Under the pieces are notes generated by a model. It saw only the letters and a list, made by a program, of their open reading frames with translations, was not told where the DNA came from and ran no database searches. The translations under genes and the position numbers were made by a program. Source: Acidovorax sp. YS12 (GTDB lineage: Bacteria; Pseudomonadota; Gammaproteobacteria; Burkholderiales; Burkholderiaceae_C). From it: a stretch of DNA of 64,000 bases. This document shows, piece after piece, positions 16,699 to 24,301 of the stretch (the stretch's first letter is position 1; the number at the start of each line of letters is the position of its first letter). The stretch is taken from positions 4,491,501 through 4,555,500 of the forward strand of contig CP053915.1 of the NCBI GenBank assembly GCA_021496925.1. The letters run 5' to 3'.

Positions 16699-16881
16699 AT
16701 GGCTGTTCAGCAAAACAAAAAGTCCCCTTCCAAGCGCGGCATGCACCGCTCGCACAACGCCCTGACGGTGCCCGGCATCGCCGTGGAGCCCACCACCGGT
16801 GAAACCCATCTGCGCCACCACATCAGCCCCAACGGCGTGTACCGTGGCCGCCAGGTGCTGAAGAACAAGTCCGAAGCCTGA
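16699..16881 (+). CDS. rpmF: 50S ribosomal protein L32
   Basis: A 60-residue large-subunit protein of standard length. It begins MAVQQNKKSPSKRGMHRSHN and contains the TGETHLRHHISPNGVYRGR stretch usual in proteobacterial L32; the zinc-ribbon cysteines of some homologues are absent, as in many proteobacteria. GAGCC lies close upstream of the ATG. It is followed by a strong hairpin before plsX, so ribosomal-protein and lipid gene expression are partly separated. Confidence 0.97.
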   Translation: MAVQQNKKSPSKRGMHRSHNALTVPGIAVEPTTGETHLRHHISPNGVYRGRQVLKNKSEA

Positions 16882-16899
16882 CCTGTTTTCTGCCCGTTC

Positions 16900-16942
16900 A
16901 AGGCCCGTGGCTACCGAAATACGTAGCACGGGCCTTTGTTTT
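16900..16942 (+). terminator. Hairpin terminator or attenuator between rpmF and plsX
   Basis: AAGGCCCGTG pairs with CACGGGCCTT and CTAC with GTAG around a short loop, with one bulged G, followed by TTTGTTTTG. It is a long GC-rich stem with an interrupted T-run. Because plsX starts 33 bp downstream without an obvious new promoter, partial read-through is likely. Confidence 0.75.
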
Positions 16943-16974
16943 GACCGCTGCATTGGCAAGTTTCCAGGCCACCC

Positions 16975-18027
16975 ATGATCACCTTGGCAGTTGACTGCAT
17001 GGGGGGCGACCACGGCCCCCGCGTCACGCTTGCAGCGTGCCGCCAGTTTCTCGATACCCATTCCGACGCCCGCCTGCTGCTCGTGGGGCAGCCCGACAGC
17101 CTGCAGGCGTTCGCGCACGAACGCGCCACCGTGGTCGCGGCCAGCGAGGTGGTCGGCATGGACGATCCCGTCGAGGTGGCGCTGCGCAGGAAGAAGGATT
17201 CCTCGATGCGCGTGGCCATCCAGCAGGTCAAGGATGGCGCGGCCGCCGCGGCCTTGTCGGCCGGCAACACGGGCGCGCTGATGGCCATCGCGCGCTACCT
17301 GCTGAAGACGCTGGATGGTATCGACCGCCCCGCCATCGCCACCCAGATGCCCAACGACAAGGGGCGCGCCACCACGGTGCTCGATTTGGGCGCCAACGTC
17401 GATTGCTCGGCCGAGCACCTGCTGCAGTTCGCCGTGATGGGCTCTGCGCTGGTGTCGGTGCTGCAGGAGGACTCGCCCGCCAGCGTGGGCTTGCTCAATA
17501 TTGGCGAGGAAGTCATCAAGGGCAACGAGGTCATCAAGAAGGCGGGCGAGCTGCTGCGCTCGGCAGCCCGGTCGGGCGACCTGAACTTCCATGGCAACGT
17601 CGAAGGCAACGACATCTTCAAGGGCACGGTGGACATCGTGGTGTGCGACGGCTTCGTCGGCAACGTGGCGCTGAAGGCCAGCGAGGGCGTGGCGGCGATG
17701 ATCGTCGGCGCGCTCAAGCAGGAATTCAAGCGCAACATCTTTACGAAAATCGCCGCCATCGTGGCCTATCCGGTGCTATCTGCACTGATGAAGCGCATGG
17801 ACTACCGCCGCTACAACGGCGCGGCGCTGCTCGGGCTGCGCGGGCTGGTGTTCAAGAGCCATGGATCGGCCGACGCGCTGGCTTTTGAGCAGGCGTTGAA
17901 CCGCGCGTATGATGCGGCCCGCAACAACCTGCTCGACCGTGTCCGGTCGCGGATTGCGCATGCGGCGCCCCTGCTGGCGCCCTCCACGGCGCAGCCTGCC
18001 CTGGCAACGGCGGCCTCCCTGCCTTGA
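16975..18027 (+). CDS. plsX: Phosphate acyltransferase PlsX
   Basis: Converts acyl-ACP and phosphate to acyl-phosphate for phospholipid synthesis (acyl donor for PlsY), at the inner face of the membrane. The 350 residues show the family start ITLAVDCMGGDHGP, SAGNTGALMAIA, RPAIATQMPN, LDLGANVDC, LNIGEEVIKGNE, GDLNFHGNVEGNDIF and VCDGFVGNVALKASEG. The last stretch (about 325-350, Ala/Pro-rich) is an extra tail. The stop overlaps the TTG start of fabH, implying coupled translation. Confidence 0.97.
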   Translation: MITLAVDCMGGDHGPRVTLAACRQFLDTHSDARLLLVGQPDSLQAFAHERATVVAASEVVGMDDPVEVALRRKKDSSMRVAIQQVKDGAAAAALSAGNTGALMAIARYLLKTLDGIDRPAIATQMPNDKGRATTVLDLGANVDCSAEHLLQFAVMGSALVSVLQEDSPASVGLLNIGEEVIKGNEVIKKAGELLRSAARSGDLNFHGNVEGNDIFKGTVDIVVCDGFVGNVALKASEGVAAMIVGALKQEFKRNIFTKIAAIVAYPVLSALMKRMDYRRYNGAALLGLRGLVFKSHGSADALAFEQALNRAYDAARNNLLDRVRSRIAHAAPLLAPSTAQPALATAASLP

Positions 18028-19004
18028 ACAAACGCTATTCCCGCATCACCGGCACTGGCAGCTACCTGCCGCCGCGCCGCGTCACCAACCAAGACCTCGC
18101 AAACGATTTGGCGCAGCGCGGCATCGAGACTTCTGATGCCTGGATCGTCGAGCGTACGGGCATTCGCGCGCGCCATTTCGCCGAGCCCCAGGTGACCAGC
18201 AGCGACCTGGCGCTGGAAGCCTCGCGCCACGCCCTGGAGGCCGCGGGCTGCCAGGCGCGGGATCTGGACCTGATCATCTTCGCCACGTCCACGCCGGACA
18301 TGGTGTTCCCCTCGGCGGCGTGCATTCTGCAGAACAAATTGGGGGCCAATGGCTGCCCGGCCTTCGACCTGCAGGCCGTCTGCAGTGGCTTCGTGTATGC
18401 GCTGACGGTGGCCGACGCCATGATCCGCGCGGGCACGGCGCGCCGCGCCCTGGTGGTCGGCGCCGAAGTGTTCAGCCGCATTCTCGATTTCAACGACCGC
18501 ACTACCTGCGTGCTGTTCGGCGACGGTGCCGGGGCCGTGGTGCTGGAGGCGTCCGACGAACCGGGCATCCTGGCCAGCGACTTGCACGCCGATGGCAAGT
18601 ACGTCGACATCCTGTGCGTGCCTGGCACCGTGTCAGGTGGCAAGGTGGTGGGCGATCCGCTGCTCAAGATGGACGGCCAGGCGGTGTTCAAGCTCGCCGT
18701 GGGCGTGCTGGAAAAGGCCGCGCGCGCGGCGCTGGACAAGGCCGGCCTGCAGGACGGTGACATCGACTGGCTGATTCCGCACCAGGCCAACATCCGCATC
18801 ATGCAGAGCACGGCGAAGAAGCTGAAGCTGCCGCTGGAGAAGCTGGTGGTCACCGTGGACCAGCATGGCAATACCTCGGCGGCCTCGATTCCGCTGGCGC
18901 TCGACCAGGCGGTGCGCAGCGGGCAGGTGCGCCCGGGCCAGCATGTGATGCTCGAAGGCGTGGGCGGTGGCTTCACCTGGGGAGCGGTGCTCCTGAAAAT
19001 GTAG
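18024..19004 (+). CDS. fabH: 3-oxoacyl-ACP synthase III
   Basis: Starts fatty-acid chains by condensing acetyl-CoA (or another primer) with malonyl-ACP. The triad is Cys120 (LQAVCSGFVYAL), His253 (LIPHQANIRI) and Asn282 (DQHGNTSAASIP); 326 residues, normal length. The start is a TTG overlapping the plsX stop (TTGA). The last codons and the TAG stop fall inside an interspersed repeat (CTGAAAATGTAGCTTCTGG), so the C-terminal Lys-Met comes from repeat sequence. Confidence 0.96.
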   Translation: MNKRYSRITGTGSYLPPRRVTNQDLANDLAQRGIETSDAWIVERTGIRARHFAEPQVTSSDLALEASRHALEAAGCQARDLDLIIFATSTPDMVFPSAACILQNKLGANGCPAFDLQAVCSGFVYALTVADAMIRAGTARRALVVGAEVFSRILDFNDRTTCVLFGDGAGAVVLEASDEPGILASDLHADGKYVDILCVPGTVSGGKVVGDPLLKMDGQAVFKLAVGVLEKAARAALDKAGLQDGDIDWLIPHQANIRIMQSTAKKLKLPLEKLVVTVDQHGNTSAASIPLALDQAVRSGQVRPGQHVMLEGVGGGFTWGAVLLKM

Positions 19005-19045
19005 CTTCTGGCGCTTGCTTGGTAAGCGCTAGACCCTGATTTCTT
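18993..19045 (+). repeat. Interspersed imperfect-palindrome repeat, copy 4, overlapping the fabH stop
   Basis: CTGAAAATGTAGCTTCTGG, then GCGCTTGCTTGGTAAGCGCT and a T-rich end. It lies in the fabH-fabD gap and provides the fabH stop codon. Confidence 0.8.
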
Positions 19046-19065
19046 TCATATTCCAAGAAGAGACA

Positions 19066-20019
19066 ATGGCTAAATCCTTTGCATTCGTGTTTCCGGGGCA
19101 GGGCTCGCAGTCCGTGGGCATGCTCGATGCATGGGGCGACCATCCCGTGGTGGCCGAGACGCTGCGCGAGGCGTCCGAGGCCCTGGGCGAAGACGTGGGC
19201 CGCCTGATCCATGACGGCCCCAAGGAAGCGCTGGCACTGACCACCAACACCCAGCCGGTGATGCTGGTGGCGGGCGTGGCCGCATGGCGCGTGTGGCGCG
19301 CCGAGGGTGGCGCGCTGCCCGTGGCGGTGGCCGGGCATTCGCTGGGCGAGTATTCCGCGCTGGTGGCCTCGGGCGTGCTGACGCTGGCCCAGGCTGCGCC
19401 GCTGGTGCGCCTGCGTGCCGCCGCCATGCAGGAGGCCGTGCCCGTGGGCGCGGGCGCCATGGCCGCGATCCTCGGGCTGGAGTCGTCCAAGGTCATTGCC
19501 GGCTGCGCTGAGGCGACGGCGTCGTTCGGTGCGGGCACTGCGGAAGTGGTCGAGGCCGTGAACTTCAACGACCCCATCCAGACCGTGATCGCAGGCACCA
19601 AGGCCGGTGTCGAAAAGGCCTGCGAAGTGCTCAAGGCCGCAGGCGCCAAGCGCGCGCTGCCGCTGCCGGTGTCGGCGCCGTTCCATTCGAGCCTGATGAA
19701 GCCCGCTGCCGAAAAACTGCGCGCGGCGCTGGCCGAGGTGGCGCTGGGCGCGCCGCAGATTCCGGTCGTGAACAACGTGGACGTGGCCGTGGCGCAGGAA
19801 CCTGAGGCCATCCGCGACGCGTTGTACCGCCAGGCCTTCGGCCCGGTGCGCTGGGTCGAGTGCGTGCAGGCGCTGCAGGCGCGCGGCGTCACCCACCTCA
19901 TCGAATGCGGCCCTGGCAAGGTGCTGGCGGGCCTGACCAAGCGCATCGACGCCGGCCTGGTCGGTGCTGCGCTGTACGATCCGGCCACATTGGCCGAAGC
20001 CAAGGAGTTGCTCGCATGA
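19066..20019 (+). CDS. fabD: Malonyl-CoA:ACP transacylase
   Basis: Transfers malonyl from CoA to ACP. The active-site Ser92 is in AGHSLGEYSALVASG, with the N-terminal FVFPGQGSQSVGM oxyanion-hole stretch and a catalytic His in PVSAPFHSSLM (about residue 203). The 317 residues are the usual length. An AAGAGAC site precedes the ATG. The stop overlaps the fabG start (ATGA). Confidence 0.97.
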   Translation: MAKSFAFVFPGQGSQSVGMLDAWGDHPVVAETLREASEALGEDVGRLIHDGPKEALALTTNTQPVMLVAGVAAWRVWRAEGGALPVAVAGHSLGEYSALVASGVLTLAQAAPLVRLRAAAMQEAVPVGAGAMAAILGLESSKVIAGCAEATASFGAGTAEVVEAVNFNDPIQTVIAGTKAGVEKACEVLKAAGAKRALPLPVSAPFHSSLMKPAAEKLRAALAEVALGAPQIPVVNNVDVAVAQEPEAIRDALYRQAFGPVRWVECVQALQARGVTHLIECGPGKVLAGLTKRIDAGLVGAALYDPATLAEAKELLA

Positions 20020-20756
20020 CGAATTCTGTTTCCAAGGTCGCGCTGGTCACCGGCGCCTCGCGCGGCATTGGTGCCGCCATCGCGCTGGAACTGGCGCGGC
20101 AGGGCTACCAGGTGGTCGGCACGGCCACCACCGACGCGGGTGCCGCCGGCATCTCCGAGGCGCTCGCCGGCCATGCCGGCTGCCGTGGCGCCAGGCTCGA
20201 CGTGAACGACGGTGCCGCCACCGAGGCGCTGATCGACGAGATCGTCAAGGCCCAGGGCGGCCTGCATGTGCTGGTGAACAACGCAGGCATCACGCGCGAC
20301 ACGCTCGCCATGCGCATGAAGGACGACGACTGGGACGCCGTGCTCGACACCAACCTCAAGGCCGTGTTCCGCACCAGCCGTGCCGCCATCCGGCCGATGA
20401 TGAAGCAGCGCTTCGGCCGCATCATCAGCATCACCAGCGTCGTTGGCGCCTCGGGCAACCCCGGCCAGGCCAATTACGCCGCCGCCAAGGCGGGCGTGGC
20501 GGGCATGGCGCGCGCCCTGGCGCGCGAACTGGGCAGCCGCGGCATCACCGTGAACTGCGTGGCGCCTGGCTTCATTGCCACCGACATGACCGCGCAACTG
20601 TCCGAGGAACAGCAAAAAGCCCTGAATGCCCAGATTCCGCTGGGCCACATGGGCAAGCCGTCGGACATTGCGCACGCCGTCGCTTACCTGGCATCGGAAG
20701 GCGCCGGCTATGTGACAGGGCAGGAGTTGCATGTCAATGGCGGCATGTACATGTAA
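20016..20756 (+). CDS. fabG: 3-oxoacyl-ACP reductase
   Basis: NADPH-dependent first reduction of the elongation cycle. A short-chain dehydrogenase of 246 residues with TGASRGIG near the N-terminus, NNAG (about 88-91), and catalytic Ser141, Tyr154 and Lys158 (YAAAK). The C-terminal PGFIATDMT and GYVTGQELHVNGGMYM are typical. It overlaps the fabD stop; acpP follows after 104 bp with its own likely promoter. Confidence 0.97.
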   Translation: MTNSVSKVALVTGASRGIGAAIALELARQGYQVVGTATTDAGAAGISEALAGHAGCRGARLDVNDGAATEALIDEIVKAQGGLHVLVNNAGITRDTLAMRMKDDDWDAVLDTNLKAVFRTSRAAIRPMMKQRFGRIISITSVVGASGNPGQANYAAAKAGVAGMARALARELGSRGITVNCVAPGFIATDMTAQLSEEQQKALNAQIPLGHMGKPSDIAHAVAYLASEGAGYVTGQELHVNGGMYM

Positions 20757-20820
20757 TTAGCGAAAGTTAACGCCGAATCATCCGAGCGGCGAGCTGCTAA
20801 GGGCTTTCTCCCTATGCGGC

Positions 20821-20826
20821 TAGAAT
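20821..20826 (+). promoter_or_regulatory. Possible -10 element (TAGAAT) upstream of acpP
   Basis: The 104-bp fabG-acpP gap holds TAGAAT 35 bp before the acpP start. A matching -35 is poor (TAAGGG at 17 bp). A separate strong promoter for acpP is common, which is the main reason to propose one. Confidence 0.3.
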
Positions 20827-20860
20827 CGCGGATTCATTCACAACCCCCAGAGGGAAACCT

Positions 20861-21100
20861 ATGAGCGATATCGAAGCACGTGTCAAAAAGATCATTGCCG
20901 AGCAACTCGGTGTGGAAGAGTCCCAGGTGACGAACGAGAAGGCTTTCGTGGCCGACCTCGGCGCCGACTCTCTCGACACCGTGGAGCTGGTGATGGCCCT
21001 GGAAGACGAGTTCGGCATCGAGATCCCCGATGAGGACGCCGAGAAGATCACCACGGTGCAAAACGCCATCGACTACGCCAACACCCACCAGAAGGCCTGA
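20861..21100 (+). CDS. acpP: Acyl carrier protein
   Basis: Carries growing acyl chains on a 4'-phosphopantetheine arm attached to Ser37 in DLGADSLDTVELVMALE; AcpS, encoded at 40667, would attach it. The 79 residues are acidic throughout, as expected. GAGGGAAACC precedes the ATG. fabF follows 45 bp downstream. Confidence 0.98.
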   Translation: MSDIEARVKKIIAEQLGVEESQVTNEKAFVADLGADSLDTVELVMALEDEFGIEIPDEDAEKITTVQNAIDYANTHQKA

Positions 21101-21145
21101 GACGGCCTTTGCCGTCCCGAGCGATCAGCAGAAGGTTTTGAACGC

Positions 21146-22390
21146 ATGAGCCGTCGTCGCGTTGTCGTGACCGGCCTGGGTTGCATCAGCCCCGTGGGCA
21201 ACACGGTGGAGAGCGCCTGGGCCAACCTCCTCGCCGGCCAGTCCGGCATTGACCTCATCACCAAGTTCGACACATCGAACTTCGCCTGCAAGATCGCGGG
21301 CGAGGTCAAGGGGTTCGATCTGGAGTCGTACATCAGCGCCAAGGATGCGCGCTCGATGGATGCGTTCATCCATTTCGGCATCGCAGCAGCCGCCCAGGCG
21401 GTGCAGGATGCGGGGCTGCCCACTGGGGAGTCGCTTTCGGAAGAGCAGGCCGTACGCATCGGCTGCGTGGTCGGCTCGGGCATCGGGGGGCTGCCCCTGA
21501 TCGAGAATACCCATACGGAACTGGTGTCGCGCGGCCCGCGCCGCATCACGCCGTTCTTCGTTCCGGCCTCCATCATCAACATGGTGGCGGGACACGTTTC
21601 CATGCGCTTCGGCTTCAAGGGGCCGAATCTCTCCGTGGTGACCGCGTGCACCACGGGCCTGCATTGCATCGGCGAGGCAGGGCGCATGATCGAATATGGC
21701 GACGCCGACGTGGTCGTCGCCGGGGGCACCGAATCCACCGTGTCACCCTTGGGCGTGGGCGGCTTTGCCGCCATGCGCGCCCTGTCCACGCGCAACGACG
21801 ATCCCAGAACGGCTTCGCGCCCCTGGGACAAGGACCGCGACGGCTTCGTGCTTGGCGAGGGCGCGGGCGTCGTGGTGCTGGAGGAATACGAGCATGCCAA
21901 GGCGCGCGGCGCCAGGATCTATGCCGAACTGGCAGGCTATGGCATGAGCGCCGACGCCGGCCACATGACGGCACCGAGCATGGATGGCCCGCGCCGTGCC
22001 ATGCTGAACGCGCTGCGCAATGCCGGCATCAACGCCGACCAGATCGACTACCTGAACGCGCATGGCACGTCCACGCCGCTGGGCGACGCGAACGAATCGA
22101 ATGCCATCAAGGCGGCGCTGGGCGAGCATGCCTACAAGACGGTGGTGAGCTCCACCAAGTCGATGACCGGGCATTTGCTGGGTGGCGCGGGCGGCATCGA
22201 GAGCGTGTTCACCGTGCTGGCCCTGCACCACCAGAAGGTGCCGCCGACGATCAACCTGTTCAACCAGGACCCTGAGTGCGACTTGGACTACTGCGCCAAC
22301 ACCGCGCGTGACCTGCGGATCGACGTGGCGCTCAAGAACAATTTCGGCTTCGGCGGAACCAACGGCTCGCTGGTGTTCAAGCGGGTCTGA
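21146..22390 (+). CDS. fabF: 3-oxoacyl-ACP synthase II
   Basis: Condensing enzyme for chain elongation. The Cys-His-His triad: Cys168 (SVVTACTTGLHCIG), a His in NAHGTSTPLGD and a His in SMTGHLLGGAGG. The 414 residues are standard length. It closes the fab cluster; a short membrane-protein gene and rpoE follow in the same direction. Confidence 0.97.
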   Translation: MSRRRVVVTGLGCISPVGNTVESAWANLLAGQSGIDLITKFDTSNFACKIAGEVKGFDLESYISAKDARSMDAFIHFGIAAAAQAVQDAGLPTGESLSEEQAVRIGCVVGSGIGGLPLIENTHTELVSRGPRRITPFFVPASIINMVAGHVSMRFGFKGPNLSVVTACTTGLHCIGEAGRMIEYGDADVVVAGGTESTVSPLGVGGFAAMRALSTRNDDPRTASRPWDKDRDGFVLGEGAGVVVLEEYEHAKARGARIYAELAGYGMSADAGHMTAPSMDGPRRAMLNALRNAGINADQIDYLNAHGTSTPLGDANESNAIKAALGEHAYKTVVSSTKSMTGHLLGGAGGIESVFTVLALHHQKVPPTINLFNQDPECDLDYCANTARDLRIDVALKNNFGFGGTNGSLVFKRV

Positions 22391-22426
22391 ACAATCCCTG
22401 CGCCTTGCGCGTAGCCGCCGCGCCGG

Positions 22427-22894
22427 ATGCCGTCGTACAACGCTCCCGCCCTGCGTTTTCACATCGGGCCCAGCCGCTTTTTGCGGCGCGGGGTGATGGC
22501 CATGGCAGTGGCTGGCGGGTTTGCGCTGTTGGGCTGGTCGTGCGAAGGCGCGCCGCCCTCTGCCACGATGTGGGCGGGGGCCGCATTGCTGTGGCTGGCC
22601 TGTACGGGTGTGGCGCTGCGCTTCGTGCGCCATTTGCCGCAGGGCATCCTGGTGTGGGACGGGGCTGCGTGGTTCCTTGAAATCCCTGGTCAGCCGTCGC
22701 TCGAAGGGCAACTGCGGGTGCATATGGACGGCCAGAGCCGCTTGCTGCTCTCGCTGCGCGGCGAGGGGCGTGCGGTGCACTGGCTCTGGCTTGAACGCTC
22801 CATGCACGGCGCATGCTGGATGGACTTGCGCCGTGCGGTATATTCGCGCCCCAGACTGGATGCCGGGCCAGCCCACCCTACCGATACCTCCTGA
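22427..22894 (+). CDS. Small inner-membrane protein, possibly YgfX/CptA-like
   Basis: A 155-residue protein with two hydrophobic segments in the first third (about residues 20-40 and 46-64), then LPQGILVWDGAAWFLEIPG and a basic soluble tail. Two N-terminal membrane helices plus a W-rich soluble domain, in a place just before rpoE, recall the YgfX family (CptA), which in gammaproteobacteria also lies near rpoE. Similarity is in layout rather than in motifs I can match, so the name is tentative. It is co-directional with fabF and rpoE (15 bp to rpoE). Confidence 0.6.
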   Translation: MPSYNAPALRFHIGPSRFLRRGVMAMAVAGGFALLGWSCEGAPPSATMWAGAALLWLACTGVALRFVRHLPQGILVWDGAAWFLEIPGQPSLEGQLRVHMDGQSRLLLSLRGEGRAVHWLWLERSMHGACWMDLRRAVYSRPRLDAGPAHPTDTS

Positions 22895-22909
22895 CTCGAC
22901 AGCCTTTTC

Positions 22910-23542
22910 ATGACAGCTTCCCCCCCCACGCCGGCCAGCCCTGACAGCGATCTGCAATTGGTGGAGCGCACCGTGGCGGGTGACCAGCGGGCTTTCGAGT
23001 TGCTGGTGCTCAAGTACCAGCGGCGCATCGAGCGCCTGATCGCGCGCATGGTGCGCGACACCGACCTGGTGCAGGACATCGCCCAGGAAACCTTCATCCG
23101 CGCCTACCGGGCGCTGCACCAGTTCCGCGGCGAGGCACAGTTCTACACATGGCTGTACCGCATTGCCGTGAACACGGCCAAGAAGGCCCTGGTGGACCTG
23201 CGGCGCAACCCGGTCATCACCGAGAGCGCGCTGCGTGGCGGCAGTGATGATGACGATGAAACTTCCAGCCTCGGTGTGGAACTAACCAGCGACGAAACGC
23301 CGGAGACGGTGCTGGCAGCCCAGGAAATCGCAGCGGCGGTGAATGCCGCCATGGAGGCCTTGCCCGAGGAATTGCGCCAAGCGGTCACGCTGCGCGAAAT
23401 CGAGGGCCTGAGCTATGACGAAATCGCCGCCGCGATGGACTGCCCCATTGGAACTGTGCGTTCTCGGATTTTCCGGGCCCGCGAGGCCATTTCGCAACGT
23501 GTCAAGCCCTTGCTGGACAAGCAATCCGGCAAGCGCTGGTAG
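22910..23542 (+). CDS. rpoE: RNA polymerase sigma-E factor (RpoE/AlgU)
   Basis: ECF sigma factor for the envelope-stress response. Region 2 reads FELLVLKYQRRIERLIARMV to FRGEAQFYTWLYRIAVNTAK, and region 4 ELRQAVTLREIEGLSYDEIA then CPIGTVRSRIFRAREAI. The 210 residues are close to E. coli RpoE with a slightly longer linker (about residues 97-130, acidic). The anti-sigma gene follows after 23 bp and the HtrA protease gene after that, the standard regulon core. Confidence 0.96.
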   Translation: MTASPPTPASPDSDLQLVERTVAGDQRAFELLVLKYQRRIERLIARMVRDTDLVQDIAQETFIRAYRALHQFRGEAQFYTWLYRIAVNTAKKALVDLRRNPVITESALRGGSDDDDETSSLGVELTSDETPETVLAAQEIAAAVNAAMEALPEELRQAVTLREIEGLSYDEIAAAMDCPIGTVRSRIFRAREAISQRVKPLLDKQSGKRW

Positions 23543-23565
23543 GGCGTTACGCCGAGGTGTATGCC

Positions 23566-24210
23566 ATGAACGATGAACTGAAACAACGCGAGCAACTGTC
23601 GGCCTTGTCCGACGGCCAATTGCAGGGCGACGAATTCGCCCAGGCCATGGCCGCTGCGGCCACTCCTGAAGGCCATGCCACCTGGGCCATGTACCACCTC
23701 GTGGGCGACGTGCTGCGCTCTCCCGAGCTGGTACACCATGGCCGCAATAATGACCTGCTGTCCGCCGTGCGCGCGCGCATGGCGCAGGAGCCGTTGCCGA
23801 AGCCCCAGCCCGCGCCGCTGCAGCAGGTGGCTCGGCACGGGAAAGCGCAGGCTGCCAACGTCTCCGTGTTCCGCTGGAAAATGGTCGCGGGTTTCGCCTC
23901 GCTGGCGGCCGTGTCGGCCATTGGCTGGAATGCGGCCATCGGCCTGCGCGATGAAGCCGCACCGGGGGCGCAACTGGCCGCCGCCGTGCCGGCGCAGGCG
24001 CCTGCGCCGGCAGCCATTCCCGCACCCATGGTGGCGGTCGCTGCCGATGGAGACGGCACGCAGCCTGGCGCACAGGTGATGCTGCGCGACCCGCGGCTGG
24101 ATGAGCTGGTGGCGGCGCACCGCCAGTACCACGGCGCCACGAACCTGCAGATGCCGGCAGGTTTCCTGCGCAACGCCACCTTCGATACGCCGAAATCCGC
24201 GCAGCGCTGA
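23566..24210 (+). CDS. rseA: Anti-sigma-E factor RseA/MucA
   Basis: Inner-membrane protein whose cytoplasmic N-terminus holds sigma-E inactive. The N-terminal RseA domain reads EQLSALSDGQLQGDEFAQAM and WAMYHLVGDVLRS; one transmembrane segment lies at about residues 105-122 (MVAGFASLAAVSAIGWNAAI), followed by a periplasmic tail of about 85 residues. The start at 23566 fits the GAGG spacing better than an in-frame ATG at 23557. No rseB gene follows, which is unusual. Confidence 0.92.
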   Translation: MNDELKQREQLSALSDGQLQGDEFAQAMAAAATPEGHATWAMYHLVGDVLRSPELVHHGRNNDLLSAVRARMAQEPLPKPQPAPLQQVARHGKAQAANVSVFRWKMVAGFASLAAVSAIGWNAAIGLRDEAAPGAQLAAAVPAQAPAPAAIPAPMVAVAADGDGTQPGAQVMLRDPRLDELVAAHRQYHGATNLQMPAGFLRNATFDTPKSAQR

Positions 24211-24247
24211 GTTCCCGCCGTCTTGGCGCCACGCGCTCCCCTCCGCC

Positions 24248-24272
24248 AAGCGGCCAGCCGGACTGGCCGCTT
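24248..24272 (+). promoter_or_regulatory. Perfect 10-bp-stem hairpin between rseA and mucD
   Basis: AAGCGGCCAG and CTGGCCGCTT pair perfectly around a five-base loop. There is no T-run, so it is not a classic terminator. It lies 29 bp before the protease start and may be an operator, an mRNA stability element or a weak attenuator. Confidence 0.5.
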
Positions 24273-24301
24273 GCTGTTGAATTGATCCTGAAAGGAAGAC
24301 G

